From Candidatus Saccharimonadota bacterium (GTDB taxonomy: Bacteria > Patescibacteriota > Saccharimonadia > Saccharimonadales > Saccharimonadaceae), in the NCBI GenBank assembly GCA_017514805.1, contig JAFWIP010000004.1, positions 47,690 to 111,689 on the forward strand: a stretch of DNA of 64,000 nt, given 5' to 3'. Position numbers and translations under genes: made by a program. This document shows, in pieces, positions 41,324 to 51,135 of the stretch. The number at the start of each line of letters is the position of its first letter. Positions within the stretch are counted from its first letter, which is position 1. Under the pieces are notes generated by a model. That model was not told the origin of the DNA, made no database searches, and worked only from the letters and a program-made list of their open reading frames with translations.

Positions 41324-42289
41324 TTAGTTTTCTCCATGTTGATTAATACCTGTTTCACCAGATGCGCGGACAGCAAAGTTGAACTTATTTACTGCGCAAT
41401 AATCAAAATCGTTGCTCGTAAATTCTTCTGCATCATCCATCGACCCATCATTATTATCCGATCCTTGGCAGAAATCGCCATTAGACGTGATATTCACACC
41501 ACCACGATAGGTCGCAAGGATGAATGTGCCCGGATAAAAAATCTGCTTAGTCGTATAGTTTTGGGTTGCTGGTAGGACTGTGAAATCATAAAGCGCCAAA
41601 TCAGCTTCATTTTCGGCAATTAGTTCATTAATATCCTTAACACCGACACCGTATTCAGTTAAATCAAAATAGGTAGCGCCTTTTTTAATCGGATTACTAC
41701 TATCTCCAATCATCTCATTAGAGGAGTTACTTAGACAGGCATTGCGGTCCCTATCTACGAAACGGACTAATTTCGGAATAATAAATTGCGCAGGGCTATC
41801 AGCGGTCTTGATGACTAACACATTATTACTCGCAATACTACTTTGCGCAACGGTCTCATTCTCAACTTTCCCTTCGGTAACGAGACCGGTATTTCGCGCT
41901 GCGCGTAAATTCTCGGCCGTATTCCAAACATAGCTATAAGTTCCCGTACAAAATACTCCACCAGCCTGCACTGTTTTATTATCAACAGTGCGTTCGCGCT
42001 TGACTTCGACGAAATACTGCGATCGAGCGTCCAGTACATTCTGCAATTTAATCTCGTTCGAAGCATTACTGCTTGGATTAATATCGACATTAACACGCGA
42101 CGAACCAACCGTGCGACTAAGGTCCGAAATGATCTCGCGTCCAGTAGTATTAATGCCGCGGATTGCGAGGCCTTTTTGGTAGATGTTCGTAATCTGTAAA
42201 ATTAACGATGCAATACCAAGGAGCATCGTGCCAAGAAATGCCATGGCGAGCATTAATTCAATAATCGTAAATGCTTTCTTCGTCTTCAT
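41324..42289 (-). CDS. Pseudopilin, PilW/GspJ-like
   Basis: 321 aa. Prepilin signal KTKKAFTIIELMLAMAFLG: charged leader, cleavage before Phe, Glu at +5, then a hydrophobic helix. Residue -1 is Ala instead of the usual Gly. The rest is a globular extracellular domain with Cys pairs. The start overlaps the stop of the preceding gene by one base (TAATG), so coupled translation. Position third in the H-I-J-K-like series. Confidence 0.8.
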   Translation of the reverse strand: MKTKKAFTIIELMLAMAFLGTMLLGIASLILQITNIYQKGLAIRGINTTGREIISDLSRTVGSSRVNVDINPSSNASNEIKLQNVLDARSQYFVEVKRERTVDNKTVQAGGVFCTGTYSYVWNTAENLRAARNTGLVTEGKVENETVAQSSIASNNVLVIKTADSPAQFIIPKLVRFVDRDRNACLSNSSNEMIGDSSNPIKKGATYFDLTEYGVGVKDINELIAENEADLALYDFTVLPATQNYTTKQIFYPGTFILATYRGGVNITSNGDFCQGSDNNDGSMDDAEEFTSNDFDYCAVNKFNFAVRASGETGINQHGEN

Positions 42290-43167
42290 TATTCCATAAC
42301 CTCCGGATTATAAAGACGAACAACGGTCGTAATTGTCGAAGGCACATGAGTGCCGGCACTATGCCAGCAAGTACGAATATAAAAATCAAAATAGTCTGAG
42401 CGCTTCACGCTGTTAATTCTGTTGTTATTACCAGCAACGTTAATCCAAATCCCCTCAACCCTCGAAACTTCGTTATAAATATTTGATCCATCATATAAAG
42501 CTCCGTCATCTGAAGTGCCGCCATTAATTCCTTCAGAAGCATCGGTCGAAAGTGCGCGATAAATGATGCGCGGATAAAGCGACGGAGCGGAAAACTTTGA
42601 CGAAATGCCTAAATCATTTTTGTAGTAAACTAACATTTGATCAAGTAGGTTAGCGTACGGTACCCCCAAGTATTCTACGTTAGTCTGATTTGCTTGGACA
42701 ATTTGTTTGACGCGATCCTGACTGTTATTACTGAGGTTGTTAGGAATTAATAATCTTGGATTAATTATGAATGCCTGGTAGTTCGCAAGGTGGCCATTCT
42801 CACCATAGGCGTCGTCGCACTTCTCCATATTATTGATATCAAAGAATATTTTATCGGTCGGTTTGTCGACTAGCTCACTAGGCTTCATTGCCTTGCTCGT
42901 AATTTTGTTCCACGCATCACGGAACTGACTCTTATCCATGTTGCGTTCGGCAACATAGTTATTATGAATATAGCGAAGAGCCTCCGCTTGACCGTCAATC
43001 TCATTGCGAGCCATTTCCGTCTCGAGCGTGCGCTGCGCAGTATTAATGCCATCGTTCATCATATTGATAGTCAGCAATGAAACCATGGCAAAAATTGAGA
43101 TAGATAGCATTACCTCAATTAGCGTGTCACCGCGGCGGCGAGATGTCTGCTTTTCTATTTGTCGCAT
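42289..43167 (-). CDS. Pseudopilin, PilV/GspI-like
   Basis: 292 aa. Prepilin signal RRRGDTLIEVMLSISIFAMV with Gly at -1 and Glu at +5. Exported globular part with few Cys. Overlaps the preceding gene by 13 bases and the next by 1. A prepilin peptidase (PilD) must process it; none is in the window. Confidence 0.82.
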   Translation of the reverse strand: MRQIEKQTSRRRGDTLIEVMLSISIFAMVSLLTINMMNDGINTAQRTLETEMARNEIDGQAEALRYIHNNYVAERNMDKSQFRDAWNKITSKAMKPSELVDKPTDKIFFDINNMEKCDDAYGENGHLANYQAFIINPRLLIPNNLSNNSQDRVKQIVQANQTNVEYLGVPYANLLDQMLVYYKNDLGISSKFSAPSLYPRIIYRALSTDASEGINGGTSDDGALYDGSNIYNEVSRVEGIWINVAGNNNRINSVKRSDYFDFYIRTCWHSAGTHVPSTITTVVRLYNPEVME

Positions 43168-44150
43168 GATACAGGATCTCCCGTTTCTGGATTAGTTATA
43201 TCAGCATCCATATCTTCTAATATGATTCCCGTCTGAGAATGCGCATTCTTGACAATTCGAATAATGCGCGCGTGATCGGCATAGCTCTCTGCGCCACCAC
43301 TATCAATACAGAAGAAGACTTCTTTTTGTTTGAACGCAGAATCCGTTACGCCGCTTTGGCTCTTTAGATATCGATATACGCCAAGTCTGCTCGGGTCGGC
43401 ATCGGCAGCAATATGCGCATAATCGACCGGATTATCGAGATCATCTTTGATAACATCATCCATTACGAGCGTGCGAATACTGCCATCACGTGGTGAGCGA
43501 AAAATTAAGAGCGTTATTGCTAGATCTTGGCTAGTCTTATCATTCGCGTTTGGTTGTTTAAATATGGCGCCCCATTTTAATTTTTGTGTAGATGAACCGC
43601 CAGCGACAGCGGTAGTACAGTCCGTCTCGCTATTGCTAGAGCAGTGGCGCGCGAGATTATTGGCTTGGAGGGCTTGAAGAATCTGGATATCCGTAGCGCC
43701 GGCATCATTAATAATTTCGTAAGCCGCATTGTTGTCAATAGTGCCGCCACCACTATGATCTTGCCCAATAAGCATGTCATGATAATCCTTACCAATAAGC
43801 GTAGTTGTCTGAATAGAATCTTTATTGATAGTCACAACAGCGCCATACACTGCACAAGAAGAGCGGCCGCGGCCCGCTTCTGCCGTGCTCACGGCGTCTA
43901 TCGAAGATGTTAGGTATTTGCATGCGCTCTCGCTGCCATCGCGAACATCAATCTGCGTATCGGAAACAAATGAATAAGCCTTACGTAAAGCATCTGCGGC
44001 ATCTTGAACAGCATCTTTATAGCGCTGGTTCGCAATGCTCGAGCCAGTGCCAACAAGAATGCCGGCCAGCAAAAAACCACTCAATGCCAAAAATAGCATT
44101 ACCTCTATGATGGTGAAGCCTTTTTGCTCCTCCTTCAAAACAATGCCCAT
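43155..44150 (-). CDS. Pseudopilin, GspH/FimT-like
   Basis: 331 aa. Start MGIVLKEE at 44150, chosen because TATAAT (44157-44162) ends 6 bases before it; a longer frame would begin upstream of the promoter. Prepilin signal EEQKGFTIIEVMLFLALSGF with Gly at -1 and Glu at +5. Long for a GspH. Ends with a Cys-containing domain. First of four overlapping pseudopilin genes, with its own promoter 40 bases after the giant gene. Confidence 0.8.
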   Translation of the reverse strand: MGIVLKEEQKGFTIIEVMLFLALSGFLLAGILVGTGSSIANQRYKDAVQDAADALRKAYSFVSDTQIDVRDGSESACKYLTSSIDAVSTAEAGRGRSSCAVYGAVVTINKDSIQTTTLIGKDYHDMLIGQDHSGGGTIDNNAAYEIINDAGATDIQILQALQANNLARHCSSNSETDCTTAVAGGSSTQKLKWGAIFKQPNANDKTSQDLAITLLIFRSPRDGSIRTLVMDDVIKDDLDNPVDYAHIAADADPSRLGVYRYLKSQSGVTDSAFKQKEVFFCIDSGGAESYADHARIIRIVKNAHSQTGIILEDMDADITNPETGDPVSCDK

Positions 44151-44156
44151 GCTTAT

Positions 44157-44164
44157 ATTATACA
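44157..44164 (-). promoter_or_regulatory. -10 of the pseudopilin genes, predicted leaderless
   Basis: TGTATAAT, 6 bases before ATG 44150. Confidence 0.55.
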
Positions 44165-44189
44165 TTAGCATAAGCGAAAAATCACGCTT

Positions 44190-47100
44190 TTAATACCTTG
44201 ACGGGAGCTCACGCGAGTAGGTAGTAATGGCCTGACTATAGCGAGACATTTGATTGTATCCCCAGAGGTAGTTCGCCATACTGAGATTAAAGATTTCGGC
44301 GCGTTGAATTGAATAATTGCCATTTCCTGCGCCCGCAGTACGGTTGAGAACTAGCTTCTTAGTGATAACTGGCGCATCAAAGACGAGTGGCTGATTACAG
44401 ACGGACGCGCTAAGATTACCAACACCATTAATAGCAGTACTATTACCATTATATCTACAAGTATTCACTACCTCATCAGCAATAATCGTAGCATCAATAT
44501 AGGTTGGCTTGTTAGTGATATAGACATTTTTAGCGATAATAACTACGCCCACAATATTATCAAGATTAGTGTTCGTATTGCCACTCCTGCGGTTATAGTC
44601 AATATTGCCATCAATTACGACAGTCTGGCCCGAAGCGTTATAGACAATTGTACGGTCATATTCTACGCCAAGCGGGATTTCCGTAGGAATGCCCTCTTCG
44701 CCAATGTAGAGATTTTCGCCAGCGTTCGCACGGATAGCAATTGGGCCAGTCTCATTACTAATATGGCTACCTAGATTAGAAGTATTAAGGACGACCTTCT
44801 TATAAGGAGTGCCGCCAAAGGTAACCGTACCACTTGTCGCGCCATTACCTATATTCCCGTAGCGATCAACCATCTTTTGACGGAATTGCGCAACAGAATC
44901 GCCGCCAATATCATGCCCATTATTCTCTGTACAGTTAGTGTTAGCGAAGGTCTGCGTTCTAAAGACGCAGGTCGAAGAGTTGCTCGTGGTGGCAGTATTG
45001 ACTGTGTCGTTATTAATGCGAGGAGCGTTTTCGATCTGGCTACCATAAGGAACATTTGTTCTATAAGCGGTAGTGGCGCCAGATACAAGATGTTTATCTT
45101 TTTTAACAACCTTACCGAATACGCCATACTCTGACCAGCTAGCGAATCTGACAACAGGACCATTGTTCGCAAATACCTTTGTATAATTGCTCACTTCATA
45201 TCCAGCAGAACTGTAAGCGTTCGACGATTCAACGCTCATAGTCGGACGTTTTGCGACCTGCGAGCAGGAAGTCGTAGTGCGGAAGTTACTCTCACCATAT
45301 CTACTGCCCTCTTCTAGACCAATGTTATTAAGAAGTGCTACGACACCCTGAGAAGCACCATGGACAATATCGCGGCCTGGATCATCGTGAGAATCAGCTG
45401 GCCAGACGGTTATTTCCGTACATACCTTATCCCCGACAGTAATGATACCGTTGTCCGGAATAGTTATATTTACTAATGTTGAATCCTCGTTCGAATTATT
45501 TAAGTTGCCCGCAGTATTAAATCGCTTGTCCAAGGTATAACTTGCGCCATTGATATTATCGAGATAATACTTAGTTCCACCATGAGTATAGTAAGTTTTA
45601 ACGGATACATGGGTTGTTTTCGTAATAGTGGCGTAGGCAGTGTTGCCGTTGACGTAATCGTTCTTGCGCCCCATAATGCCGACACCTGGCCGCATTTTAT
45701 ATGTTTCGCCAAGATAGACGACCTGATTCGTGCCAGTACCATTCTCATTTTTTACGTATGGAGCAAGGACGTAATTGTATGGAATCTTGACAGAAGCTGT
45801 AGCATAACGCGTTTCTGGATTATGATTCGGGCTAATCGCAGTACGCGGATTGGTGCTATAGTCAACACCGGTAATTTTATAATTATTCCAGAATAGCGTC
45901 TGTCTGATAGTGCCGCCTACATCAAATACGGAAGTACTAATGTTCGTATGGCAACCAGTTTGCTTACCATTAATCTGATATAGTCCGCTAGCGATAGTAG
46001 CGCTATTGCCGGTGTGCGAACAGCCATAGCTCGTACCGGCACCGGAATCTGGTGACGTGAAGCTTGCCTCAGCTTGTTCAGAATAGTCCGTAGCGCCAGA
46101 ACGCTTGCTACCAAGGAAGCCGTTACCCGGCATGAGCGTATCGCCATGTTGACGAGTCGTCCAGCGCGCAGCACTGTCGGTATAGAACCTAGCTGGGTTA
46201 GTATATTTATTCGCATAGGCGCCGCTTGTCGGAACGGCAATATTTTTCTTAAAGAGGTAGCCGTCAACAGAGGATCCATAAAATGCGGAAGCGCCGTCTT
46301 TTTCAAGACGCCCATCTATGCCGTAGTGGGTGCCGCGATCTTTGATGCCGTTCTCTTGCAGCACATAGAATGCGCCGGCACACATTTCTTGCTTGAACTG
46401 AATATTATCGCCAGGCTTTGCCCAGACGTCCGCAGTAAATACGCTTGGCCAGTTAGCATTTGTATCGTTGATTGGCGACCAAGTATATGCCGTAGATTTG
46501 GTCGCATTTTTTACGCCAATGCGGCCAATATTTTGACCATGATTAACGCCAAACGTCCATGTACCATTCGGGTCTAAGTTACAGGTCTTTTCTGGACGAT
46601 GAACCTCAACGCAGACGTAGGCGCTCGAGTTAGCTTGAGTGCCAGTCATTTTATGAGTGTAGTATAAGTAATCACAGTATCTAATCGTTTCACCGTATTT
46701 AATCTTGACGCTACTATAGCCTTTCTTCCAGATTTCTGTGCGATAATTACTAGTATCTACTAGTCCATCAGTTAAGGCCGGCGAAAGCACGGTTGTTTCT
46801 TTATTTGTGCCATTTCCCCCATCAAAATGATCAACATTCTCGAAGTTCGAACGCCATTCGACATACGTTTTATAATTAGTGCTCTCTGAAGCGCCAGCGG
46901 AGCCGTGAGTACCGGTATCTTTGCGCTCGAGAATATTTGAAAAGTTAAGCGTGAAGGTATCTGCATTTTGATCAAGAGTTACATAAGCCGTATTTCCGCT
47001 CCATTTAACCGTTGGCGTAGACGTTGTGCCGTCTGTCTTTTTCTGCGTGATAGTATGACTTACTCCGCCAGTAAAGTACGCGTGCGGGCGGTAGAGACGG

Positions 47101-48629
47101 ATACATTGCGCATACGCCGGTAGACCACTCTTTAGAGTACAGGAGGTGTTGTTAGTATCATTTGCTACATAGGTATCGTTTAGATTTGTTTTCTTGTAAT
47201 AGAATGTTTGCGAAATGACCTTACTTGACCCTGGTTTCGGCATCTTTACAGAAAAAGACTGGTCAAGAATTTGTTTCTTATCACCCTTCTTGAAAGTTCC
47301 TAATGTAGTCATGCCAATACCGGCACCACTATCACTGTTAGCAGGTTTGACATAGGAACTATCACCCGGATCTACATCCAAGCCTGTACCCGATAGCCCA
47401 CGCGTCAGCCAATGCTGGAATTGAACCGAATTACTCTTATTGTCATGGACAAGAATGCCTTTATTGTCCGTAAAGCCAGGACTATTTGTAGTATTATTCG
47501 CAACATTATTGTCGCTGTAGCGTATCTGCGTCTCATTAGTATATATTGTTGCAGGCGCGTCAATAAGCTCCGTACTACAACCAGAGCCGCCCCATTCGAA
47601 TTGAAAATCTGTCGGGTCTACAGAAAATAGCATATTAACCGAGTTGTTATTCCTTCCGTCATCCGTACCGCTAAAATTATGATAAATAGCGCCGTCACTA
47701 GCCATCGCTAATTCGGTATTCGGAGATATGGCAATTTTATCGCTCGTCTTGCCTTTAATGATTTTGACATGCTCTGCAAATGGATGATAAGTCGGATCAT
47801 ATACATAAACGCTGCCGCTCGTGTTATCAGAGATATCTATATCCGAAAACGCCCATGGAACACGCTTCGATGACGTCACAAAATTGCCAGATTCATCCTT
47901 CAGCTGGATTCTTACGTTATACTTTATGCCTACGCGGTTTGCTTCGCGTTTATCATACGGGAAGGCCGAGAAGTTAAACATAGCCATATATTTTTTTGGT
48001 TGGCCTTTTTCAACTTTAACTTCTGAGTCTTCTTTTTTATAGCCAAACAGCATAGCAACCTGATTAGTATTTCCATCGTCTGGATCTGGTCCTCTACCAA
48101 CCCTAACGAGTACACTATCGATTGTCATTACAACTTTGTACTTGCGCCCAAAGACATCATGCGCCGCATTATCGAATTGCATCGTAATAGTGCCCGGAAT
48201 AGGGACATCGTTCTGGGCGAGACCGGCATCACTAGTGCTAACAGAATAGTAATCCCTACCATTCGGATTATCTCTATCCCAAGTAGTTTGCCAGCTCGTA
48301 GAGCGGCGATGACATGCGAAGTTGCTAGTCGAAAATGAAATACTATAACCTGGATATGGAGTGCCATCGTGAGTTTTGTTATAACATGCTTTCCAGAGGT
48401 CAAACTCTTGTTTTTCTACGATTATTATCTTGTTCAAATCAGCCTCACCCGTTTTTACGAGCGGGCCTGCGATTTTAAGGTTTTTGCCACTAGCGGCAGT
48501 AGGCTGACCAGTCGAATCACCCCAGCTTGGATCTGCAGCAAAAGTATTGCTACTAAAGAGGGCTGCGATGGTGAAAATTGCTATTATTTTGACCGCAATC
48601 CCCATGAGCTTTTTACTATTATTGTTCAT
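44190..48629 (-). CDS. Giant secreted protein, candidate pilus-tip adhesin
   Basis: 1479 aa from ATG 48629, chosen by a TTGGAGGATT site; the upstream frame is rejected. Signal peptide (KKLMGIAVKIIAIFTIAALF, cleavage near AFA-ADPSWG). The body is Asn/Thr/Ser-rich, beta-type, with scattered Cys; no named domain was recognised. Near the C-terminus VVIDGNIDYNRR ... VVIIAKNVYITNKPTYIDATIIAD looks like beta-helix strands, followed by KLVLNRTAGAGNGNYS and a final ITTYSRELPSRY. No sortase motif or C-terminal anchor. Placed directly before four pseudopilin genes, as PilY1 is with minor pilins, hence the proposed role (inference). Confidence 0.7.
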   Translation of the reverse strand: MNNNSKKLMGIAVKIIAIFTIAALFSSNTFAADPSWGDSTGQPTAASGKNLKIAGPLVKTGEADLNKIIIVEKQEFDLWKACYNKTHDGTPYPGYSISFSTSNFACHRRSTSWQTTWDRDNPNGRDYYSVSTSDAGLAQNDVPIPGTITMQFDNAAHDVFGRKYKVVMTIDSVLVRVGRGPDPDDGNTNQVAMLFGYKKEDSEVKVEKGQPKKYMAMFNFSAFPYDKREANRVGIKYNVRIQLKDESGNFVTSSKRVPWAFSDIDISDNTSGSVYVYDPTYHPFAEHVKIIKGKTSDKIAISPNTELAMASDGAIYHNFSGTDDGRNNNSVNMLFSVDPTDFQFEWGGSGCSTELIDAPATIYTNETQIRYSDNNVANNTTNSPGFTDNKGILVHDNKSNSVQFQHWLTRGLSGTGLDVDPGDSSYVKPANSDSGAGIGMTTLGTFKKGDKKQILDQSFSVKMPKPGSSKVISQTFYYKKTNLNDTYVANDTNNTSCTLKSGLPAYAQCIRLYRPHAYFTGGVSHTITQKKTDGTTSTPTVKWSGNTAYVTLDQNADTFTLNFSNILERKDTGTHGSAGASESTNYKTYVEWRSNFENVDHFDGGNGTNKETTVLSPALTDGLVDTSNYRTEIWKKGYSSVKIKYGETIRYCDYLYYTHKMTGTQANSSAYVCVEVHRPEKTCNLDPNGTWTFGVNHGQNIGRIGVKNATKSTAYTWSPINDTNANWPSVFTADVWAKPGDNIQFKQEMCAGAFYVLQENGIKDRGTHYGIDGRLEKDGASAFYGSSVDGYLFKKNIAVPTSGAYANKYTNPARFYTDSAARWTTRQHGDTLMPGNGFLGSKRSGATDYSEQAEASFTSPDSGAGTSYGCSHTGNSATIASGLYQINGKQTGCHTNISTSVFDVGGTIRQTLFWNNYKITGVDYSTNPRTAISPNHNPETRYATASVKIPYNYVLAPYVKNENGTGTNQVVYLGETYKMRPGVGIMGRKNDYVNGNTAYATITKTTHVSVKTYYTHGGTKYYLDNINGASYTLDKRFNTAGNLNNSNEDSTLVNITIPDNGIITVGDKVCTEITVWPADSHDDPGRDIVHGASQGVVALLNNIGLEEGSRYGESNFRTTTSCSQVAKRPTMSVESSNAYSSAGYEVSNYTKVFANNGPVVRFASWSEYGVFGKVVKKDKHLVSGATTAYRTNVPYGSQIENAPRINNDTVNTATTSNSSTCVFRTQTFANTNCTENNGHDIGGDSVAQFRQKMVDRYGNIGNGATSGTVTFGGTPYKKVVLNTSNLGSHISNETGPIAIRANAGENLYIGEEGIPTEIPLGVEYDRTIVYNASGQTVVIDGNIDYNRRSGNTNTNLDNIVGVVIIAKNVYITNKPTYIDATIIADEVVNTCRYNGNSTAINGVGNLSASVCNQPLVFDAPVITKKLVLNRTAGAGNGNYSIQRAEIFNLSMANYLWGYNQMSRYSQAITTYSRELPSRY

Positions 48630-49482
48630 TTTTGGAATCCTCCAAAATATATTCACCAATAGCATCGCTAACATTATCGAATTGCTTTATATTATCGTCG
48701 CAATTATATAAGTACTGGCTACCTGTTTTATTGAGAATAATCTGCCTCGTACCCCTGTAGGTATTGTAGACAAAATTGCTATAAACTCTTCCGTCTTCCT
48801 TTTCTATAGCCATAAACTCGATATACTCCGTCTGGTCTTCCGAATATATGTAATTAATCCCTTCGTAGTATCTAAACTCAACTTTTTCGCTAATTGCCTT
48901 GACGACAGATTCGAATGAATCTATAGGATACTCATTATCAACAAGTTCAGAAAAGATTTTTAGAGTATCGGTCATTCCGCTCGCAATCGTTTCTTTCTTT
49001 TGTTCGTTCTCAATATTATTAATAATTATCGGTACAATTATTATCGCCGCAACCGCTATCGCGATGACGACAATTGCCGTAATAATTATATGGAGTTTAC
49101 TGCGGACAAAACTAGCAGCTTTTTTGAGACGATAGCTACTATGCGCCTGCTTTGTTTCGCGAAGCGCTTCTGCCTCTTGTGTATTCTTGTTATCGACTGC
49201 TTTATTAGGAGCCTCAGCTTCCTTGAGCATTCGGTCGCGAAGTTTACGTTCATCCTTTAGACGCTTACGTTCTTCATTTTTAATACGTTTTTCTTCGCCT
49301 TTAACTCTTGTGAAGAATCGCGTCCTTGTACGTTTCGATATATCTTCAGACGAAAAATTAATGTCCTCGGAAGAGTCATTTTCTTTTTCGGTTGAAGCGG
49401 CATAGGTTCCGTAATCAATGCCATTATCGCTGATTGGTGGTTCTTCAACCTCGCCCACTGGTGTCGCGCCATTAACGCTCAT
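48619..49482 (-). CDS. Coiled-coil membrane protein, first gene of the pilus locus
   Basis: 287 aa. Acidic N-tail, highly charged coiled coil (about 65-115: KRIKNEERKRLKDERKLRDR), one membrane segment (about 137-160) and an external domain of about 125 residues (FRYYEGINYIYSEDQTEY). Not recognised. It overlaps the giant gene by 11 bases, so co-translated. It may anchor or help export the giant protein (inference). Leaderless, promoter inside the rny terminator region. Confidence 0.65.
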   Translation of the reverse strand: MSVNGATPVGEVEEPPISDNGIDYGTYAASTEKENDSSEDINFSSEDISKRTRTRFFTRVKGEEKRIKNEERKRLKDERKLRDRMLKEAEAPNKAVDNKNTQEAEALRETKQAHSSYRLKKAASFVRSKLHIIITAIVVIAIAVAAIIIVPIIINNIENEQKKETIASGMTDTLKIFSELVDNEYPIDSFESVVKAISEKVEFRYYEGINYIYSEDQTEYIEFMAIEKEDGRVYSNFVYNTYRGTRQIILNKTGSQYLYNCDDNIKQFDNVSDAIGEYILEDSKNEQ

Positions 49483-49488
49483 GCTTAT

Positions 49489-49497
49489 ATTTTAGCA
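49489..49497 (-). promoter_or_regulatory. Extended -10 of the pilus locus, predicted leaderless
   Basis: TGCTAAAAT, 6 bases before ATG 49482; starts one base after the T-run of the rny terminator. Confidence 0.6.
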
Positions 49498-49498
49498 T

Positions 49499-49525
49499 AA
49501 AAATACCGCCACATAGGCGGTATTT
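49499..49525 (-). terminator. Terminator of rny
   Basis: AAATACCGCC-TATGT-GGCGGTATTT plus T-run on the minus strand. Confidence 0.85.
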
Positions 49526-49538
49526 AAGAGGAGATTCG

Positions 49539-51059
49539 TTATTTTGCGTATTCAATTGCGCGAGTTTCGCGAATGACATTGACCTTAATGACGCCAGGAT
49601 ACTGCATCGTAGCCTCAATCTTGTCGGCAATATCGCGAGCAAGTTTAAGGGCGGAGAGATCATCGATCTGCTTTGGTTCAACAATGACACGAACTTCGCG
49701 ACCGGCAGAAATTGCATATGCCTTGTCGATACCCGGGAAGCTTGTAGCAACATTTTCGAGAGCCTTCATGCGTTCTGCGAAGTTCTCAGCAGAAATATTA
49801 CGTGCGCCTGGGCGAGCAGCGGAGATTGCATCCATAATCTTAACAATGACAGCCTCTGGGGTAGTTGGCTCGATATCGTTGTGATGTGCAGCAATAGCAT
49901 GAGTGATCTTTTCGTCCATGCCATACTTCTTTGCAAGTTCTGCGCCAATATCAGCATGCTTGCCTTCAATCTTGTGCGTAACAGCCTTGCCCATATCATG
50001 AAGAAGACAGGCGGTCTTAGTGACTTGAACATCGGCACCAATTTCTTCGGCAATCATGCCGCCCATGTGCGCCATTTCAATCGAATGAAGAAGAACGTTC
50101 TGGCCATAGCTAGTGCGGAATTTAAGTTCACCGAGAAGATGAAGGATCTCGCTTGGAATGCCAATGACGCCAACTTCGCGAGCAGCATCTTCACCGGCAC
50201 GGACGACTTCTTTTTCGATTTCGCGATTTGCGCGCGCAACAGCTTCCTCGATGCTAGATGGATTAATGCGACCATCCTTCATAAGACGTTCGAGCGCATA
50301 GCGAGCAACCTGACGACGGATTGGATCAAAGCTACTAAGAACAACCATTCCCGGAGTATCGTCAACGAGAACATCAACACCAGTAGCATGTTGGAGAGCC
50401 TGAATGTTACGACCTTCCTTACCGATAATACGGCCCTTCATATCGTCGTCCGGAAGCTTGAGGCTAGTAACCGTACGGTCAGCCGTAACTTCAGAAGACA
50501 TGCGCTCCATCGTAGTAAGCAAAATCGATTCTGCTGTTTCTTCGATGTGTTCATGAATAGCTTTTTGCTCTTTAATGACGAGCTCGGTTAAATCATGCTT
50601 GATGTCTTTCTCAGTCATCGCCATGAGCTTCTCTTTTGCATCGGCTTTGCTGAGACCGGCAATCTTCTCGAGCTTTTCCTGAGCCTTAGTACGGATACCG
50701 CGAACCTCTTCTTTGAGTTCTTCTAGTTCGTTCTCTTCTTTGCGAAGATTCTCGGACTTTTTGTCGAGTTGATCAAGCTTCTTATCAAGCAAATTTTCGC
50801 GCTCAACAAGACGATCCTCAGTTTTCTTCCACTCTTTGCGACGAGTAGATTCTTCTTTTTGAGTATTGTCGTGAATTTCAGTAGCTTCTTTTTTCGCATT
50901 CAAGACAATCTCGCTAGCCTCATGCTTGGCCTTGCGAATAATCTCGTCGGCTTTGTTTTTACCACCGTTTTCTTTGTGCTTGTTTGACGCATAAGAAACA
51001 CCAACACCGGCACCTGCGCCAACAACTAGCGCAGCAATTGCTGGAATAATCCATTCCAT
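49539..51059 (-). CDS. rny: Ribonuclease Y
   Basis: 506 aa. Membrane-anchored endoribonuclease that starts mRNA decay. N-terminal membrane segment, long coiled coil (about 25-190), KH domain (LPDDDMKGRIIGKEGRNIQAL near 205) and HD domain (HDMGKAVTHKIEGKHADIGAEL near 360) with catalytic His-Asp. ATG at 51059 is preferred over GTG 51065 because of GAGGTG spacing. With widespread leaderless mRNAs its decay role may be central (inference). Leader of about 55 bases with TGCTAAAAT at 51121-51129. Confidence 0.96.
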   Translation of the reverse strand: MEWIIPAIAALVVGAGAGVGVSYASNKHKENGGKNKADEIIRKAKHEASEIVLNAKKEATEIHDNTQKEESTRRKEWKKTEDRLVERENLLDKKLDQLDKKSENLRKEENELEELKEEVRGIRTKAQEKLEKIAGLSKADAKEKLMAMTEKDIKHDLTELVIKEQKAIHEHIEETAESILLTTMERMSSEVTADRTVTSLKLPDDDMKGRIIGKEGRNIQALQHATGVDVLVDDTPGMVVLSSFDPIRRQVARYALERLMKDGRINPSSIEEAVARANREIEKEVVRAGEDAAREVGVIGIPSEILHLLGELKFRTSYGQNVLLHSIEMAHMGGMIAEEIGADVQVTKTACLLHDMGKAVTHKIEGKHADIGAELAKKYGMDEKITHAIAAHHNDIEPTTPEAVIVKIMDAISAARPGARNISAENFAERMKALENVATSFPGIDKAYAISAGREVRVIVEPKQIDDLSALKLARDIADKIEATMQYPGVIKVNVIRETRAIEYAK

Positions 51060-51120
51060 AGACACCTCTTTCTTTCTGTAATCAAATTAAAAACAAATAA
51101 TCCATGCCCCCTATAAAAAT

Positions 51121-51129
51121 ATTTTAGCA
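51121..51129 (-). promoter_or_regulatory. Extended -10 of rny
   Basis: TGCTAAAAT, about 60 bases before the rny start. The leader contains a seven-codon frame MDYLFLI after GGGGG, possibly a leader peptide. Confidence 0.45.
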
Positions 51130-51135
51130 CGTAGA

